Source: Anaerolineae bacterium | Lineage (GTDB): Bacteria; Chloroflexota; Anaerolineae; B4-G1; SLSP01 | Length of the DNA stretch: 15,567 nt | Direction: 5' to 3' | NCBI GenBank assembly: GCA_016934645.1 | Contig: JAFGSL010000699.1 | Location: 1-15,567, forward strand | Part shown: in pieces, positions 1 through 8,814 of the stretch | How the letters are laid out: every line of letters begins with the position of its first letter | How positions within the stretch are numbered: position 1 is the first letter of the stretch | Translations under genes and position numbers: made by a program | The notes under the pieces: generated by a model | The model's input: only the letters and a program-made list of their open reading frames with translations | Told to the model about the DNA's origin: nothing | Database searches by the model: none

Positions 1-42
1 CTCTTAATCCCTTGGTTACAGGTTCGAGTCCTGTGCGGGTCA
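1..42 (+). tRNA. tRNA-Lys (CUU anticodon), 3' part only
   Basis: The window opens inside the anticodon loop. Positions 1-7 read CTCTTAA, which puts the anticodon CTT at 3-5. The 3' half of the anticodon stem is at 8-12, followed by a 5-nt variable loop. The T arm is complete: ACAGG (18-22), loop TTCGAGT (23-29), CCTGT (30-34). The 3' acceptor strand GCGGGTC is at 35-41, with discriminator A at 42. No CCA is encoded. The 5' half, including the D arm, lies outside the window, so the identity rests on the anticodon alone. Confidence 0.85.
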
Positions 43-58
43 CACGAAGTCGAAAATG

Positions 59-89
59 AACGGGGTGGATAATTCCACCCCGTTTTTTT
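59..89 (+). terminator. Rho-independent terminator of the tRNA transcript
   Basis: A perfect 9-bp GC-rich stem (CGGGGTGGA at 61-69 with TCCACCCCG at 74-82) closes a TAAT loop. Two further A-T pairs lie at its base, and seven T follow (83-89). It sits 17 nt after the tRNA and isolates the downstream genes from tRNA transcription. Confidence 0.93.
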
Positions 90-216
90 GTCTCTACTAG
101 GTGAATCCGCATAGCTCCCGACGTAGTCTCTCCCGTGATTTCTTCTTAACGAACCTTCTATAAAACTGGCAGTTGAACTGTTGCGCATCGAGGACGTCGC
201 CTGTCCTACACGAGGC

Positions 217-245
217 TTGTCCTTTGTGTTATTTTGTGTTATGAT
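217..245 (+). promoter_or_regulatory. Sigma-70-type promoter of the abiE pair
   Basis: TTGTCC (217-222) and TATGAT (240-245) are separated by exactly 17 nt and lie 21 nt upstream of the abiEi start codon. Each hexamer is close to consensus. A short AGG ribosome-binding site at 258-260 precedes ATG 266. The rest of 90-216 shows no gene; the only structure seen is a small palindrome, CAGTTGAACTG, at 170-180. Confidence 0.7.
223..242 (+). repeat. Perfect 10-bp tandem repeat over the abiE promoter (putative operator)
   Basis: TTTGTGTTAT occurs twice with no gap (223-232 and 233-242), filling the promoter spacer and running into the -10 hexamer. Ten-bp phasing puts both copies on the same helix face. 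AbiEi antitoxins are known to repress their own promoter through an N-terminal winged helix-turn-helix, so this is a reasonable operator candidate. Described AbiEi sites are inverted repeats, so the assignment is an inference. Confidence 0.45.
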
Positions 246-265
246 GTATGTATTATTAGGTAATT

Positions 266-1099
266 ATGAATACGCAAACTAACAATAAGCCTGCCGGTTT
301 GGGATCTAAGGCGGCCACCTTGCTTACCACCCTGGCTGGCGAAGGGCGCAATGTCTTCACCACTGCCGAGGCCTACGCACTCCTCGGCGGTTCGCGGTCG
401 GCTACTTACAAGTTGTTGCACGACTTGGTGCAGGGCGGCTGGCTGCACGCGCTGGATAAGGGGCGTTATCTGATTGTGCCCCTTGAAGCTGGGCCGGAGC
501 GTCACTTCACCATCCACGAATTTCGTTTGGCCCACCACCTGGCCCCCGAAGGTTACATCGCCTATTGGACAGCCTTGCACCATCATGGTCTCACCGAGCA
601 GATTCCGCGCAATGTGTGGATTGCAACTACGCGGCGGCGACAGCCGATTGTTTTGTTAGGTGTCGAGTATATCTTTGTCACCTTGCGTCCATATAAGCTC
701 TTTGGTGCACAGACAGTGTGGATCGAAGGTCAAGCGATCGCGATTGCCGATCTGGAAAAGAGCGTGGTGGATGCACTGGATCACCCTGAATACTGCGGTG
801 GTATCATCGAAGTTGCTAAGGGATTGGCGGTGGCGGTGGAAGAGCATGGAGCGAACCTGGCCCAACTCACCGATTATGCCCTAAAGATGCGGAACGGCGC
901 GTTGTTCAAGCGGCTTGGTTACCTGACGGAGCGCCTATCGTTGCCGGTGGGCAATTATATACCGCAATGGCGGGCTGCACTTACGGGTGGGCACGCACTG
1001 TTGGATCCGGGCCGCCCCGCCGACGGACCGGTGGAAACACGCTGGCGATTGCGTGTGAACGTCTCCGAGGCCGAAATCCAGGGTTGGCAGGAAAGGTAA
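266..1099 (+). CDS. abiEi: AbiEi-family antitoxin / autorepressor
   Basis: A 277-residue protein, normal for the family. Residues about 14-75 form a winged helix-turn-helix, with TTAEAYALLGGSRSATYKLL as the helical part and a wing ending RYLIVP. The AbiEi core follows: YIAYWTALHHHGLTEQIP around residues 97-115 and ADLEKSVVDALDHPEYCGG around 161-180, both typical of bacterial and archaeal AbiEi proteins. In this family the antitoxin represses the operon and counteracts the AbiEii nucleotidyltransferase, giving plasmid or island maintenance or abortive phage infection. The start at 266 is set by an AGG site 5 nt upstream and the promoter at 217-245. The stop codon abuts the ATG of the next gene (TAAATG), so the two are co-translated. 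Family assignment is secure; phage defence here is inferred. Confidence 0.92.
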   Translation: MNTQTNNKPAGLGSKAATLLTTLAGEGRNVFTTAEAYALLGGSRSATYKLLHDLVQGGWLHALDKGRYLIVPLEAGPERHFTIHEFRLAHHLAPEGYIAYWTALHHHGLTEQIPRNVWIATTRRRQPIVLLGVEYIFVTLRPYKLFGAQTVWIEGQAIAIADLEKSVVDALDHPEYCGGIIEVAKGLAVAVEEHGANLAQLTDYALKMRNGALFKRLGYLTERLSLPVGNYIPQWRAALTGGHALLDPGRPADGPVETRWRLRVNVSEAEIQGWQER

Positions 1100-1933
1100 A
1101 TGATTCCCAGAGCTGAAATTCAACGGCTGGCAGCGCGGGCTGGTGTACGGGTTGAACTCCAGGAACGCGATTATGCTTTGGGCTGTTTTTTGCTGGCGTT
1201 GGCGCGCACGTCCACACTGGCGGAAGTTCTGGCTTTCAAAGGGGGAACTGCGCTGCGAAAAATCTACTTCCCAGAGTTTCGCTTTTCCGAAGATTTAGAT
1301 TTCACTCTCTTACAGTCGTTATCGGAAGATGCATTGCAAGCGCAGGTTGGTGAGGTTTGCCGTCGCGTGGCAGTTGATTTCGGCGTACCTATGCAGATCG
1401 CCCTGTGGAAGCAAAGCCGTGATCTTCCTGGCGAGGAAGCTTACCGCGCGCGCATCAGCTACGTAGGCCCGTTGGGCCAGCTTGGTGCTGATCCGGCACG
1501 CATTACCCTCGACTTGACCTGTTATGAAGCCGTCATCTTACCGGCTGACCCACATTCCGTCATTCATCTCTATTCCGATGCTCCGACCGAACCTCTCGCT
1601 GTGCGCACTTATTGCTTGGAAGAGATGTTGGCCGAAAAGCTGCGCGCCCTGCTGCGTCGCAGCTATCCCCGTGACCTGTACGATGTCTGGTATCTGCTGA
1701 CCGTGCAGCGGGCGCAGTTGGATCAGGTCCGGTTCCAGACTGTCGTCATGGCGAAGTTTCAGCACAAGGGTTATATATTGGACAGTGTTGAGTCACTGTT
1801 ACATCTGGCGCGGCGTCCGGGTATGGATGTGGCCTGGGAGCGTTCCGTGGTGCACCTCGCTCCAGAGCCACACACCTACGCTGAGGTGCTCATTGCGTTG
1901 GAAGCCTTGTTGCAGGAGTGGCTGCAGTTATGA
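1100..1933 (+). CDS. abiEii: AbiEii-family nucleotidyltransferase toxin
   Basis: A 277-residue DNA polymerase beta-type nucleotidyltransferase of the AbiEii/MenT group. The signature is intact: KGGTALRK at residues 47-54, then FSEDLDF at 62-68 with D65 and D67 as metal ligands, and a third candidate carboxylate D138 in ITLDLT. The conserved C-lobe helices EEMLAEKLRALLRR (174-187) and PRDLYDVWYLL (190-200) are also present, so the toxin looks catalytically complete. Such toxins transfer nucleotides to target RNA (tRNA in characterised MenT proteins) and stop growth until neutralised. It begins directly after the abiEi stop codon, the usual antitoxin-first order. No separate promoter is visible. 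The actual target and phage activity are unknown. Confidence 0.92.
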   Translation: MIPRAEIQRLAARAGVRVELQERDYALGCFLLALARTSTLAEVLAFKGGTALRKIYFPEFRFSEDLDFTLLQSLSEDALQAQVGEVCRRVAVDFGVPMQIALWKQSRDLPGEEAYRARISYVGPLGQLGADPARITLDLTCYEAVILPADPHSVIHLYSDAPTEPLAVRTYCLEEMLAEKLRALLRRSYPRDLYDVWYLLTVQRAQLDQVRFQTVVMAKFQHKGYILDSVESLLHLARRPGMDVAWERSVVHLAPEPHTYAEVLIALEALLQEWLQL

Positions 1934-2035
1934 CATTGTTAAGCTCACCGTCGTTGTGATCGTTGGTCGCGCGGAGTAGAGTCTTCGGCGGTTTGGCTCG
2001 CTTGGCTTGTGGTGGCTCTTCGCCCGCACTATGGA

Positions 2036-2062
2036 AGCAGAAGTGGGCATTTTGCTTCTGCT
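2036..2062. terminator. Inverted repeat between convergent genes, weak terminator candidate
   Basis: AGCAGAAG (2036-2043) and CTTCTGCT (2055-2062) form a perfect 8-bp stem with an 11-nt loop in the 153-bp gap between abiEii and the convergent cyclase gene. Only four T lie 9 nt downstream on the plus strand, and there is no T run on the minus strand. Its position suits a shared terminator, but the sequence support is weak. Nothing else was seen in 1934-2086. Confidence 0.3.
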
Positions 2063-2086
2063 GGCGATGTTTTAGCGGCGTATATT

Positions 2087-5000
2087 TCAACGAGAATGCA
2101 ATGCACTTGAAGGAGGCTTAAAGTGTGCCGCATAGTGCGCCGCATCTTCAGCATTCAGTCCCACTAAGACGGCATCCAAGTCTAACATTGCGCCACGGGT
2201 CAGGGCGGCCTGAAGTTCGGCCTCGGAGAGCACCGGATGCAGTAGTTCCAGAATGGCGGGGATGAATTGGGCGATTTCGGCATTGTAGTCTGGATGATTC
2301 TGCACCAGACCTAACAATTCCGCGGCAGGCACTGCCTGTCCCCGTTTGGCCTGTACCCATACAATGCCGATAAGGCACTCCAGCACAATTGCCAGTGAGC
2401 CCAACGCATACGATTGTGCCAGAGACTCCCGGAAGTGGGTCCACGCAGTAGGCAGGTCTTCAAGTCCATTGTAGGCGTGGCCCAGGTTGAGCAGCGCGAT
2501 GGTCGCGCCGAAACGGTTGTCAATTTCCTTGAAGAAGGGCAGGCTTTGTTCATAGTAGTGCGCCGCCTCGACGAACTGTCCTTGCCGCCGTGCTGTTTCG
2601 CCGAGGTTGATGTAACCCGTCGCCACGCCCCACCGGTCGCCGATCTCCGCGTAGATGCGGCGGCTCTCTTCGTGATGGCGCACTGCGTCGGCGTATTGTC
2701 CGCGCATGTAACTTACGAAACCCAGGATGCGGAACGCTCCCGCGATGCCTTGTTGATCTTTCAGGTTGCGGTACAGTGCTAGACATTCCCAGGCGTGGCG
2801 CGCGGCTTCGTCGCTCTGTCCCTGGCGATAAGCCACATCTCCTAGGTGATGCAGTGCTAGTGCGATGCCACGCCAATCGTGGATGGTGCGCGCGAGGGTT
2901 AACGCCTTGTTGAGATAGGGACGCGCGTCTTCGTATTTGCCCTGCCCCATCAAGGCCCATCCAAGACCGTTGAGCGCGGCGACTTCAGTGGACGTGTCGT
3001 TGTGGCTGCGTGCCAGTGATAGCCCGGATTCCAGGTGCCGCGTGGCTGTCGGATAGTCGCTGATCTGGCGATAGGCGTAGCCCAATTGCGCGTGCAGCGT
3101 CCCACGCCGCGATGTTTCCTCCTCCGGCAACAAAGACAGTGCGTGCTCGAAGGCGTTGATCGCGTCGTGGTATGCGCTGATGGATCGTGCTGTCATTCCG
3201 GCGCGCAGCAGATAATCCGCGGCGCGCGCCATCTCCCCGGCTAGCTCATAGTGTCCGGCGATCAGGCCCAGATATTCACCCAACCGCTCCCCAGCATGAG
3301 CTTCGAGCCAGCGGGCCACCCGTGTGTGATAGAGACGGCGTTTTTGCAACAACACTGTTTCATATGTCACATCGCGCAGAATCGCGTGTTTGAAAATGTA
3401 CTCATGTGTGCCTTGGAATGCGGAGTGCGTGCGGCGGAACACCAGTTCCCGCCTTGTCAGCGCCTGCAATAGCTCTTCAATCTGCGCCGGAGTGGCCGAC
3501 GTGTTGCCTTCGCTCAATAGATCAGCGACTGCGGCATCCCAAAACAACCGTCCCATCACCGATGCACGCTGTAACACCTCACGCTCGGCGTGCGGCAGGC
3601 TATCCAGTCGTGCCTGGAGCACACCGGTCAATGTCGGTGGCACTCGCAACGACTTCAGGCGCATTTCCTCGGCCCGCCAGCGCTCTTCGCCGCGCATGAT
3701 GACGCCGTCGTCGATTAAAACCTTGATGAGCTCTTCCATATAGTAAGGATTGCCCTCCGCCCCTTCGATAATCAAGTTGCAGAGCAATTGGGGGATCACA
3801 TCCAGCTTACGCAAGATTTGGGTGACAAGTGAATTGCTGTCGTTTCTGGAGAGCGGTTCAAGGGTCAGTCGGTGGAACGTGGGGTGGGGAGTGGTTGTCT
3901 CTGTAGGCACGCCCGCGTCTGTCCCCCAATGTGGGCGAGACTCGAATAGACTCGGGCGCGTCAAGCTTACAATCAACAGGGGTACATCGGGCAGCGCAGC
4001 GATGATGTGTTCCAACAAATCCAGGGAGCGCTCGTCGGCCCAATGAATGTCTTCCAGGAAAATGACCGTGGGGGTTTGGGCGATGGCGCGCATATAGGTG
4101 ACGCAATACGCCTGCGCCAGCGAGCGGAAGGAATCGCTGCCGAGTAAGTTGAGCACGGCTTTGCTGCCCGCGTGTTGTAGATCGAAGCCGACCATCTGCC
4201 CCACGAGGTCGGCCTGATCCGGCGCAAGGATGGGCGACATCCCGGCGCGGAGCTTCTCCAATACAGTTTCTGCGCCATCGCTCTCGCGGATGTCGAAGCG
4301 ATAGACGAACATATCACGCAAGATGCCGTAGGGCGTCGCTTGCATCTCCGGTGTGGCTCGCCCTTTGAGGTAGAAGATGGACTCCGACAACAAGTCCAGC
4401 CAGTTCTCATATTCGTACAAGAGGCGTGACTTGCCGACGCCAGCCTCACCGATCACTGTAATGACCTGCGTGACGCGCTGCTTCGTAGCGATGTAGTAGG
4501 CGTCTTGTAAAAGCTGCATTTCCGCATTGCGGCCCACCATACTTGTCTCGATGCCTTCGACGCCGCGCGTGCGCATCCGAAATGCGCGCGGTTTGGCGCC
4601 CTGCACCAGGTAAGCTTGCACCGGCTCGACTTTGCCCTTGATGTGCAGCGGTGCTTGTGCATGCACGTCGAAGATACCCCGTACCTGGTTGTAGGTGCTG
4701 TGCGCGATCAAGATTTCACCCACTGGCGCAGCCTCTTGCAGCCGGCTCGCCATGTTCACTGCGTCACCGATGGCCGAGAACTCACCCGTGTCGCCCACCT
4801 CACCCAGCAGCACTGGCCCCGTGCAAAGACCCTCGCGCATCCGTATCGGCTCGGAGAATGGGACAAGGTGGAGCTTGTCCGTTAATTCGCGCAGGCGCAC
4901 GCCAAAGCTCTTGAGTTCTGCCCGCATTGCCAGTGCCGCGCGCACTGCCCACTCGGGATCGTCTTCGTGTGTTGCGGTTGTGCCCCATAATGCCATCACC

Positions 5001-5317
5001 CCATCGCCCATGTGTTTGTCGATAATGCCGCCGTGCTCGACGATGATGTGATCCATACTCTCCCAGAGTGTGTTGACAATTTCGTGAACCGCCTCGGCGT
5101 CCAGGGATTCGGACATCGCGGTGAAACCACAAATATCGGCGAATAAGGCTGTGACTTGCTTGCGCTTGGGTTCAGGATACGATTTATCCAGCGCTTGCAG
5201 TCTGCGGCGAATCCCAACCAGCGCCGCATCCGTAGCGGCGTCGCCCAGCGTCGCGCGTTGCGCTTCCAATGCAGCGATGGCCTGCTCGAGTTGTTCGCGT
5301 TCTACATTCTTTTCCAT
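2087..5317 (-). CDS. Class III nucleotidyl cyclase / AAA ATPase / TPR signalling protein
   Basis: 1076 residues. A short coiled-coil-like N-terminus (1-45) precedes a class III cyclase domain (about 50-240): FADICGFT with metal ligand D61, DKHMGDG with K101 (the adenine-specifying lysine position) and metal ligand D105, then IGDAVNMASR with catalytic N188 and R192. The second specificity position is S181, where Asp or Thr is usual. An AAA_16-type ATPase follows: VGRNAEM at 261-267, Walker A GEAGVGKS at 290-297, Walker B VIFLED at 418-423. From about 690 to 980 there are roughly six 40-residue TPR motifs. No signal peptide or membrane segment is seen, so it is probably a cytoplasmic STAND-type sensor coupling TPR-mediated input to cAMP synthesis. 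It starts 5 nt after the BTAD regulator's stop codon with only a poor ribosome-binding site, suggesting translational coupling. Its ligand is unknown. Confidence 0.88.
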   Translation of the reverse strand: MEKNVEREQLEQAIAALEAQRATLGDAATDAALVGIRRRLQALDKSYPEPKRKQVTALFADICGFTAMSESLDAEAVHEIVNTLWESMDHIIVEHGGIIDKHMGDGVMALWGTTATHEDDPEWAVRAALAMRAELKSFGVRLRELTDKLHLVPFSEPIRMREGLCTGPVLLGEVGDTGEFSAIGDAVNMASRLQEAAPVGEILIAHSTYNQVRGIFDVHAQAPLHIKGKVEPVQAYLVQGAKPRAFRMRTRGVEGIETSMVGRNAEMQLLQDAYYIATKQRVTQVITVIGEAGVGKSRLLYEYENWLDLLSESIFYLKGRATPEMQATPYGILRDMFVYRFDIRESDGAETVLEKLRAGMSPILAPDQADLVGQMVGFDLQHAGSKAVLNLLGSDSFRSLAQAYCVTYMRAIAQTPTVIFLEDIHWADERSLDLLEHIIAALPDVPLLIVSLTRPSLFESRPHWGTDAGVPTETTTPHPTFHRLTLEPLSRNDSNSLVTQILRKLDVIPQLLCNLIIEGAEGNPYYMEELIKVLIDDGVIMRGEERWRAEEMRLKSLRVPPTLTGVLQARLDSLPHAEREVLQRASVMGRLFWDAAVADLLSEGNTSATPAQIEELLQALTRRELVFRRTHSAFQGTHEYIFKHAILRDVTYETVLLQKRRLYHTRVARWLEAHAGERLGEYLGLIAGHYELAGEMARAADYLLRAGMTARSISAYHDAINAFEHALSLLPEEETSRRGTLHAQLGYAYRQISDYPTATRHLESGLSLARSHNDTSTEVAALNGLGWALMGQGKYEDARPYLNKALTLARTIHDWRGIALALHHLGDVAYRQGQSDEAARHAWECLALYRNLKDQQGIAGAFRILGFVSYMRGQYADAVRHHEESRRIYAEIGDRWGVATGYINLGETARRQGQFVEAAHYYEQSLPFFKEIDNRFGATIALLNLGHAYNGLEDLPTAWTHFRESLAQSYALGSLAIVLECLIGIVWVQAKRGQAVPAAELLGLVQNHPDYNAEIAQFIPAILELLHPVLSEAELQAALTRGAMLDLDAVLVGLNAEDAAHYAAHFKPPSSALHSR

Positions 5318-5322
5318 AAGCT

Positions 5323-8300
5323 CTAACTCAACAGTGAGACGCAGGATATTGTAGTCGCGATACGCGATTCCGCCAATACTTCTAACAATTCCTCTATCGT
5401 AGCCTGCAAATCCCGCTTGCGACCACGCGTCTGTGCGGCAGCGACGACCTTGGGAGGCATGGATGCAGTTGCGTTTACGAGTGGTTCTCTCATGATATTA
5501 TCTAGCCAGGATATATTGGCTAACATTGGAAATATATGTGCGAATGCATACAACTCGATGGCTTTCTCGTACATGCCGGTATCTAAACAAACAAGTACCA
5601 TAATGGTTAGGGTAGTAATCCGAACAGTGAATGGAGCGACATTTTGTTGAATATAGGCTTCCAGAATGGTTATGCACTGTGCACGAGCTTCTGCGCGTTC
5701 GCCCTGCATCCACAACGTCAGGGCTAACCACGTGCGCGTCATTTCAACCTCGCCCCCACCAGAATGTCCCTGGAATAAGGCAATGCTCTTCATCAGCCAT
5801 TCTTGCGCCCTGGCATATTCTTGCCTGGCTGTAGCCAGAAAACCCAATACAAAAAATGCATAACCCGTACCCCGAGGGTTTTGTGTCAGAGTAGTTGTCT
5901 GTAAGACACCTTCGATAGATCGTTGTGTTGCATCAAATTGCCCATCAAGGATGTATGCCAAACTTAGGTGGATAACCGGCTCTACCAAACCATCGTAAAA
6001 TCCCAACTGGCGGGAAAGCTGGACACTTTGTGACAATGCATCTATGCTTTCTGCGAAACGTCCGAGTCCGAATAGCGCAGTGCCGAGCGTGTATAGACTG
6101 ATAACCATTCCCGGGACATCACCAATATCTTCACGAATCTGGCAGCTTTCCCGCGCCAATTGTTCAGCTCTCTGCAAATTCCCCACGTTGGTCTCTATAT
6201 AGCTGATAAGTCGCAGTGAGTCCGCAATCCCCCTGTAATCCCGGACCTCTCGTCTGATACGGAGGCTTTCTTCCTGATACTGTATTGCTACAGCGACGTG
6301 ACCTGCATACCCCAGGATTTCCCCCATGACATAGAGTGCTTTGGCTAACTCTGTCTTGGCTTCGTGAGCGCGATACAATGCAATACCTTCCTGGCCAATC
6401 GTGATAGCACGCTCAGGGTCGGTAGGTCTTATGTGATGCGCTAGTTCAATTAACGCCCTGGCCTTTCCCAGGGATGCCGCCCGTGAAGTGGATGCTGATA
6501 GATCATACAGCGTTAATGTGCGTTGCAAACGTTCCGCCGCTTGTGGGAATTGTCCAGCCATTTGATTGAATATGCCAGCCCATGTCAACAGGCGTGCTAA
6601 AATGACAGGGTGCTTTTGCTCAAGGTCTGAGTATAGGCGTTCTAGCTTTGTCTCAAAGAGGGCCAATCCCTCTGCATGGTACGCGCGCCATCGTAGATAC
6701 CGTCCCCACCCATCAAGCCCTTGCTCAAGCCAAGTGATCTGTCTGTTTGCTGTGGCCCACTCCCAAGCCGCCCGCGCATTATCAATCTCTGTGTCTAGCT
6801 CTGACAGGGCAATACGTTGTCGAGCACCTAGCAAATCGTTGCCCCAACGCTGTAAGGCTGTAGTGTAGTATGCACAATGACGGTCATTGACTTCCGCATG
6901 ATTCGTGGGTGTCTGTTCAAGCTTCTCTGCTGCATATTGTCGTAGTAGCTCGTGTATCGCGTAGCGTCCGGAAGATTCGCGGATGAGGAATGAAGCATTA
7001 ACCAGCGCATGCAAATCTTGTGGTGTTGCCCTGGCAACGGCGCGCGCTGCGACTTGGGTGAATCCACCGCGAAAGACAGAAAGTGCCTGGAATATCTCGC
7101 GCTCGTGTCGGGCGAGCAAACGCCACGAATGTTCGAAGACGGCGCGCAGACTGCGATGGCGCGGCGGAACGTTATGCCAATCGGCTTGTAGCAGATCGAG
7201 GCTACGGCCTTGAGATGTGGGTGCACTGGTAAGTTTGGCAGCAATATCGGTAGTAGACAACGTGGTCGTCCACGCAGCGATCAACAAAATCGCCAGCGGA
7301 ATGCCCTCTACATACCGACAGACTTCACTGACAGCTTGAACATTGTGTGCGGTAAGAGCAAAATCCGGGCGCCGTTGCCGCGTGCTTTGGACGAAGAGTT
7401 GGACGGCGGACAGGTGTTGAATATCTGCCAATGATCCACTAGCTTTTTCAGGATAGGCCAATGCGTGGACCGGGAACAGGTATTCACCCAGGATGTTGAG
7501 ATGGGTCCGCGATGTGACCATGATTTTGACGCCAGGAGCGGCTTCAAGGATGCGCACGATGAGATCTACCATAGTCGTAGACGTTGTTCCTCGTTCGGTT
7601 TCACGTTCTCGAAGCAGGTGTTCCGCATTGTCCAGGAGCAGCAACAGCGTTTTGTTTTTGAGGTAGGCCAGTAGTTGCTGTTCTTGTGGCGCGCCTGTAT
7701 CAGAAAAGGCAAAGCCTAGGGTTTGAGCGATTGTGGGAACGATAGCGGATGCGGATTGCAGCGGAGCCAGAGAAACGAGAAACACGCCAGCGGCAAAATT
7801 AGGGACAAGTGACGCGGCAGCTTCTAACGCCAGTCGGGTTTTGCCGATACCACCCGGCCCGACCAATGTGAGCAGGCGACAACCTGACTTCTGTAGGCGT
7901 GAGTGCAGACTTGCTAATTCTGCATGTCGCCCGACCAACGGTGTCAGCGGCGCCGGTAAATTGTGCGGCGGTGTGGTTGTATCAGGGGTTTGTGGAACAT
8001 GTACGCTGGAGTGGGGTGCTGCAATCCTACCCGTTTTGATGGCATGATACAGCGCTACGGTTTCTGTCTCCGGTTGGGTATCCAATGCGTCCGCGAGCAT
8101 ACGCCGGCAGATTTCATACTGGGCGAGAGCGGCAGAGCGCTGCCCACTTAGGGCCAACAAGCGCATAGCCTGTCGATGGGCATCCTCCCGCCATGGGTCG
8201 AGATCCAATTGCTGCCAGGCGTAGTGCAACGCCTTGTCGTAATCGCGTAGATGCGTGTATCCCTCAACTAACCGGCTGAGCGTCTCAATGACCTTACGCT

Positions 8301-8781
8301 GCCAACGTTCACGCTGCATCAGGAGCCATTCATCGAACGCCGGGCTATCGTGGATAAATAACCCTTCCAAAAAGTGACCGCGATACACGGCAACCGCTTG
8401 TTCGCAGTAGCCGAGTGTCTGATGCGTATTTGCCCGGGGCAAAACGGCAAACAGATCGACATCTAACCAGTAGTCACTATTGCGATTGAAACGCAGTGTT
8501 TGCCGCGTCACATCCAAAAACGGCGCCGTTTGATCGGCGCGACGGTCACCGATGACCTGGCGCACGTTAGAGAGCACCTGACTCAACGTGTGGCGCGCGT
8601 GATCTTCAGGATATTCGGGCCAGAACAGCCCGGCCAAACACTCGCGCCGGTGTGCATGCTGTGATTCAATCGCCAGATACGCTAACAAGGCTCGTGCTTT
8701 GTCGGAGTCAAAGGTGGTGAGCGGAGCGTCATCCAGGGTGATGTGCAGCGCGCCCAGCGACCGGATGGCTAATCGTGCCAT
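5323..8781 (-). CDS. SARP/BTAD-type transcriptional regulator with NB-ARC ATPase and TPR repeats
   Basis: 1152 residues. The N-terminus (about 1-100) is an OmpR-like winged helix, with DSDKARALLAYLAI and the LSQVLSNVRQVIGD helix. A BTAD all-helical domain spans about 105-250 (YDKALHYAWQQLDLDPWRED, RMLADAL). After a Pro/Thr linker comes an NB-ARC/STAND ATPase: LVGRHAEL, Walker A GPGGIGKT at 308-315, Walker B LLLLLDN ending near 385, and the GIPLA motif. The C-terminal half is degenerate TPR. This is the AfsR-like layout, in which nucleotide-dependent oligomerisation drives promoter activation from direct repeats overlapping the -35 region. The start at 8781 has an AGGAGG site 7 nt upstream. 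It is first in an operon with the cyclase gene and divergent from the exported-protein genes, whose promoters carry 11-bp-phased repeats; it is their most likely activator (inference). Confidence 0.88.
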   Translation of the reverse strand: MARLAIRSLGALHITLDDAPLTTFDSDKARALLAYLAIESQHAHRRECLAGLFWPEYPEDHARHTLSQVLSNVRQVIGDRRADQTAPFLDVTRQTLRFNRNSDYWLDVDLFAVLPRANTHQTLGYCEQAVAVYRGHFLEGLFIHDSPAFDEWLLMQRERWQRKVIETLSRLVEGYTHLRDYDKALHYAWQQLDLDPWREDAHRQAMRLLALSGQRSAALAQYEICRRMLADALDTQPETETVALYHAIKTGRIAAPHSSVHVPQTPDTTTPPHNLPAPLTPLVGRHAELASLHSRLQKSGCRLLTLVGPGGIGKTRLALEAAASLVPNFAAGVFLVSLAPLQSASAIVPTIAQTLGFAFSDTGAPQEQQLLAYLKNKTLLLLLDNAEHLLRERETERGTTSTTMVDLIVRILEAAPGVKIMVTSRTHLNILGEYLFPVHALAYPEKASGSLADIQHLSAVQLFVQSTRQRRPDFALTAHNVQAVSEVCRYVEGIPLAILLIAAWTTTLSTTDIAAKLTSAPTSQGRSLDLLQADWHNVPPRHRSLRAVFEHSWRLLARHEREIFQALSVFRGGFTQVAARAVARATPQDLHALVNASFLIRESSGRYAIHELLRQYAAEKLEQTPTNHAEVNDRHCAYYTTALQRWGNDLLGARQRIALSELDTEIDNARAAWEWATANRQITWLEQGLDGWGRYLRWRAYHAEGLALFETKLERLYSDLEQKHPVILARLLTWAGIFNQMAGQFPQAAERLQRTLTLYDLSASTSRAASLGKARALIELAHHIRPTDPERAITIGQEGIALYRAHEAKTELAKALYVMGEILGYAGHVAVAIQYQEESLRIRREVRDYRGIADSLRLISYIETNVGNLQRAEQLARESCQIREDIGDVPGMVISLYTLGTALFGLGRFAESIDALSQSVQLSRQLGFYDGLVEPVIHLSLAYILDGQFDATQRSIEGVLQTTTLTQNPRGTGYAFFVLGFLATARQEYARAQEWLMKSIALFQGHSGGGEVEMTRTWLALTLWMQGERAEARAQCITILEAYIQQNVAPFTVRITTLTIMVLVCLDTGMYEKAIELYAFAHIFPMLANISWLDNIMREPLVNATASMPPKVVAAAQTRGRKRDLQATIEELLEVLAESRIATTISCVSLLS

Positions 8782-8797
8782 AGGGGAGCCTCCTATG
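8779..8797 (-). promoter_or_regulatory. Ribosome-binding site and start codon of the BTAD gene inside a hairpin
   Basis: The Shine-Dalgarno AGGAGG occupies 8794-8789. In the minus-strand RNA, CAUAGG (8797-8792) pairs perfectly with CCUAUG (8784-8779), a 6-bp stem with a 7-nt loop. The stem buries half of the Shine-Dalgarno and the whole AUG, so initiation may need the hairpin to open. Confidence 0.55.
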
Positions 8798-8814
8798 ATG
8801 CGCTTGAGAACACT

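Noticed and set aside
1..42. tRNA 3' end duplicated elsewhere as an att site
   Set aside because: No second copy of the T-arm/acceptor sequence was seen in the window, so no integrated element can be delimited.
3973..4449. A 158-codon minus-strand frame inside the cyclase/AAA gene
   Set aside because: It is another frame of the same strand, overlapping the Walker region of a well-supported protein, with low-complexity Ser/Arg composition.
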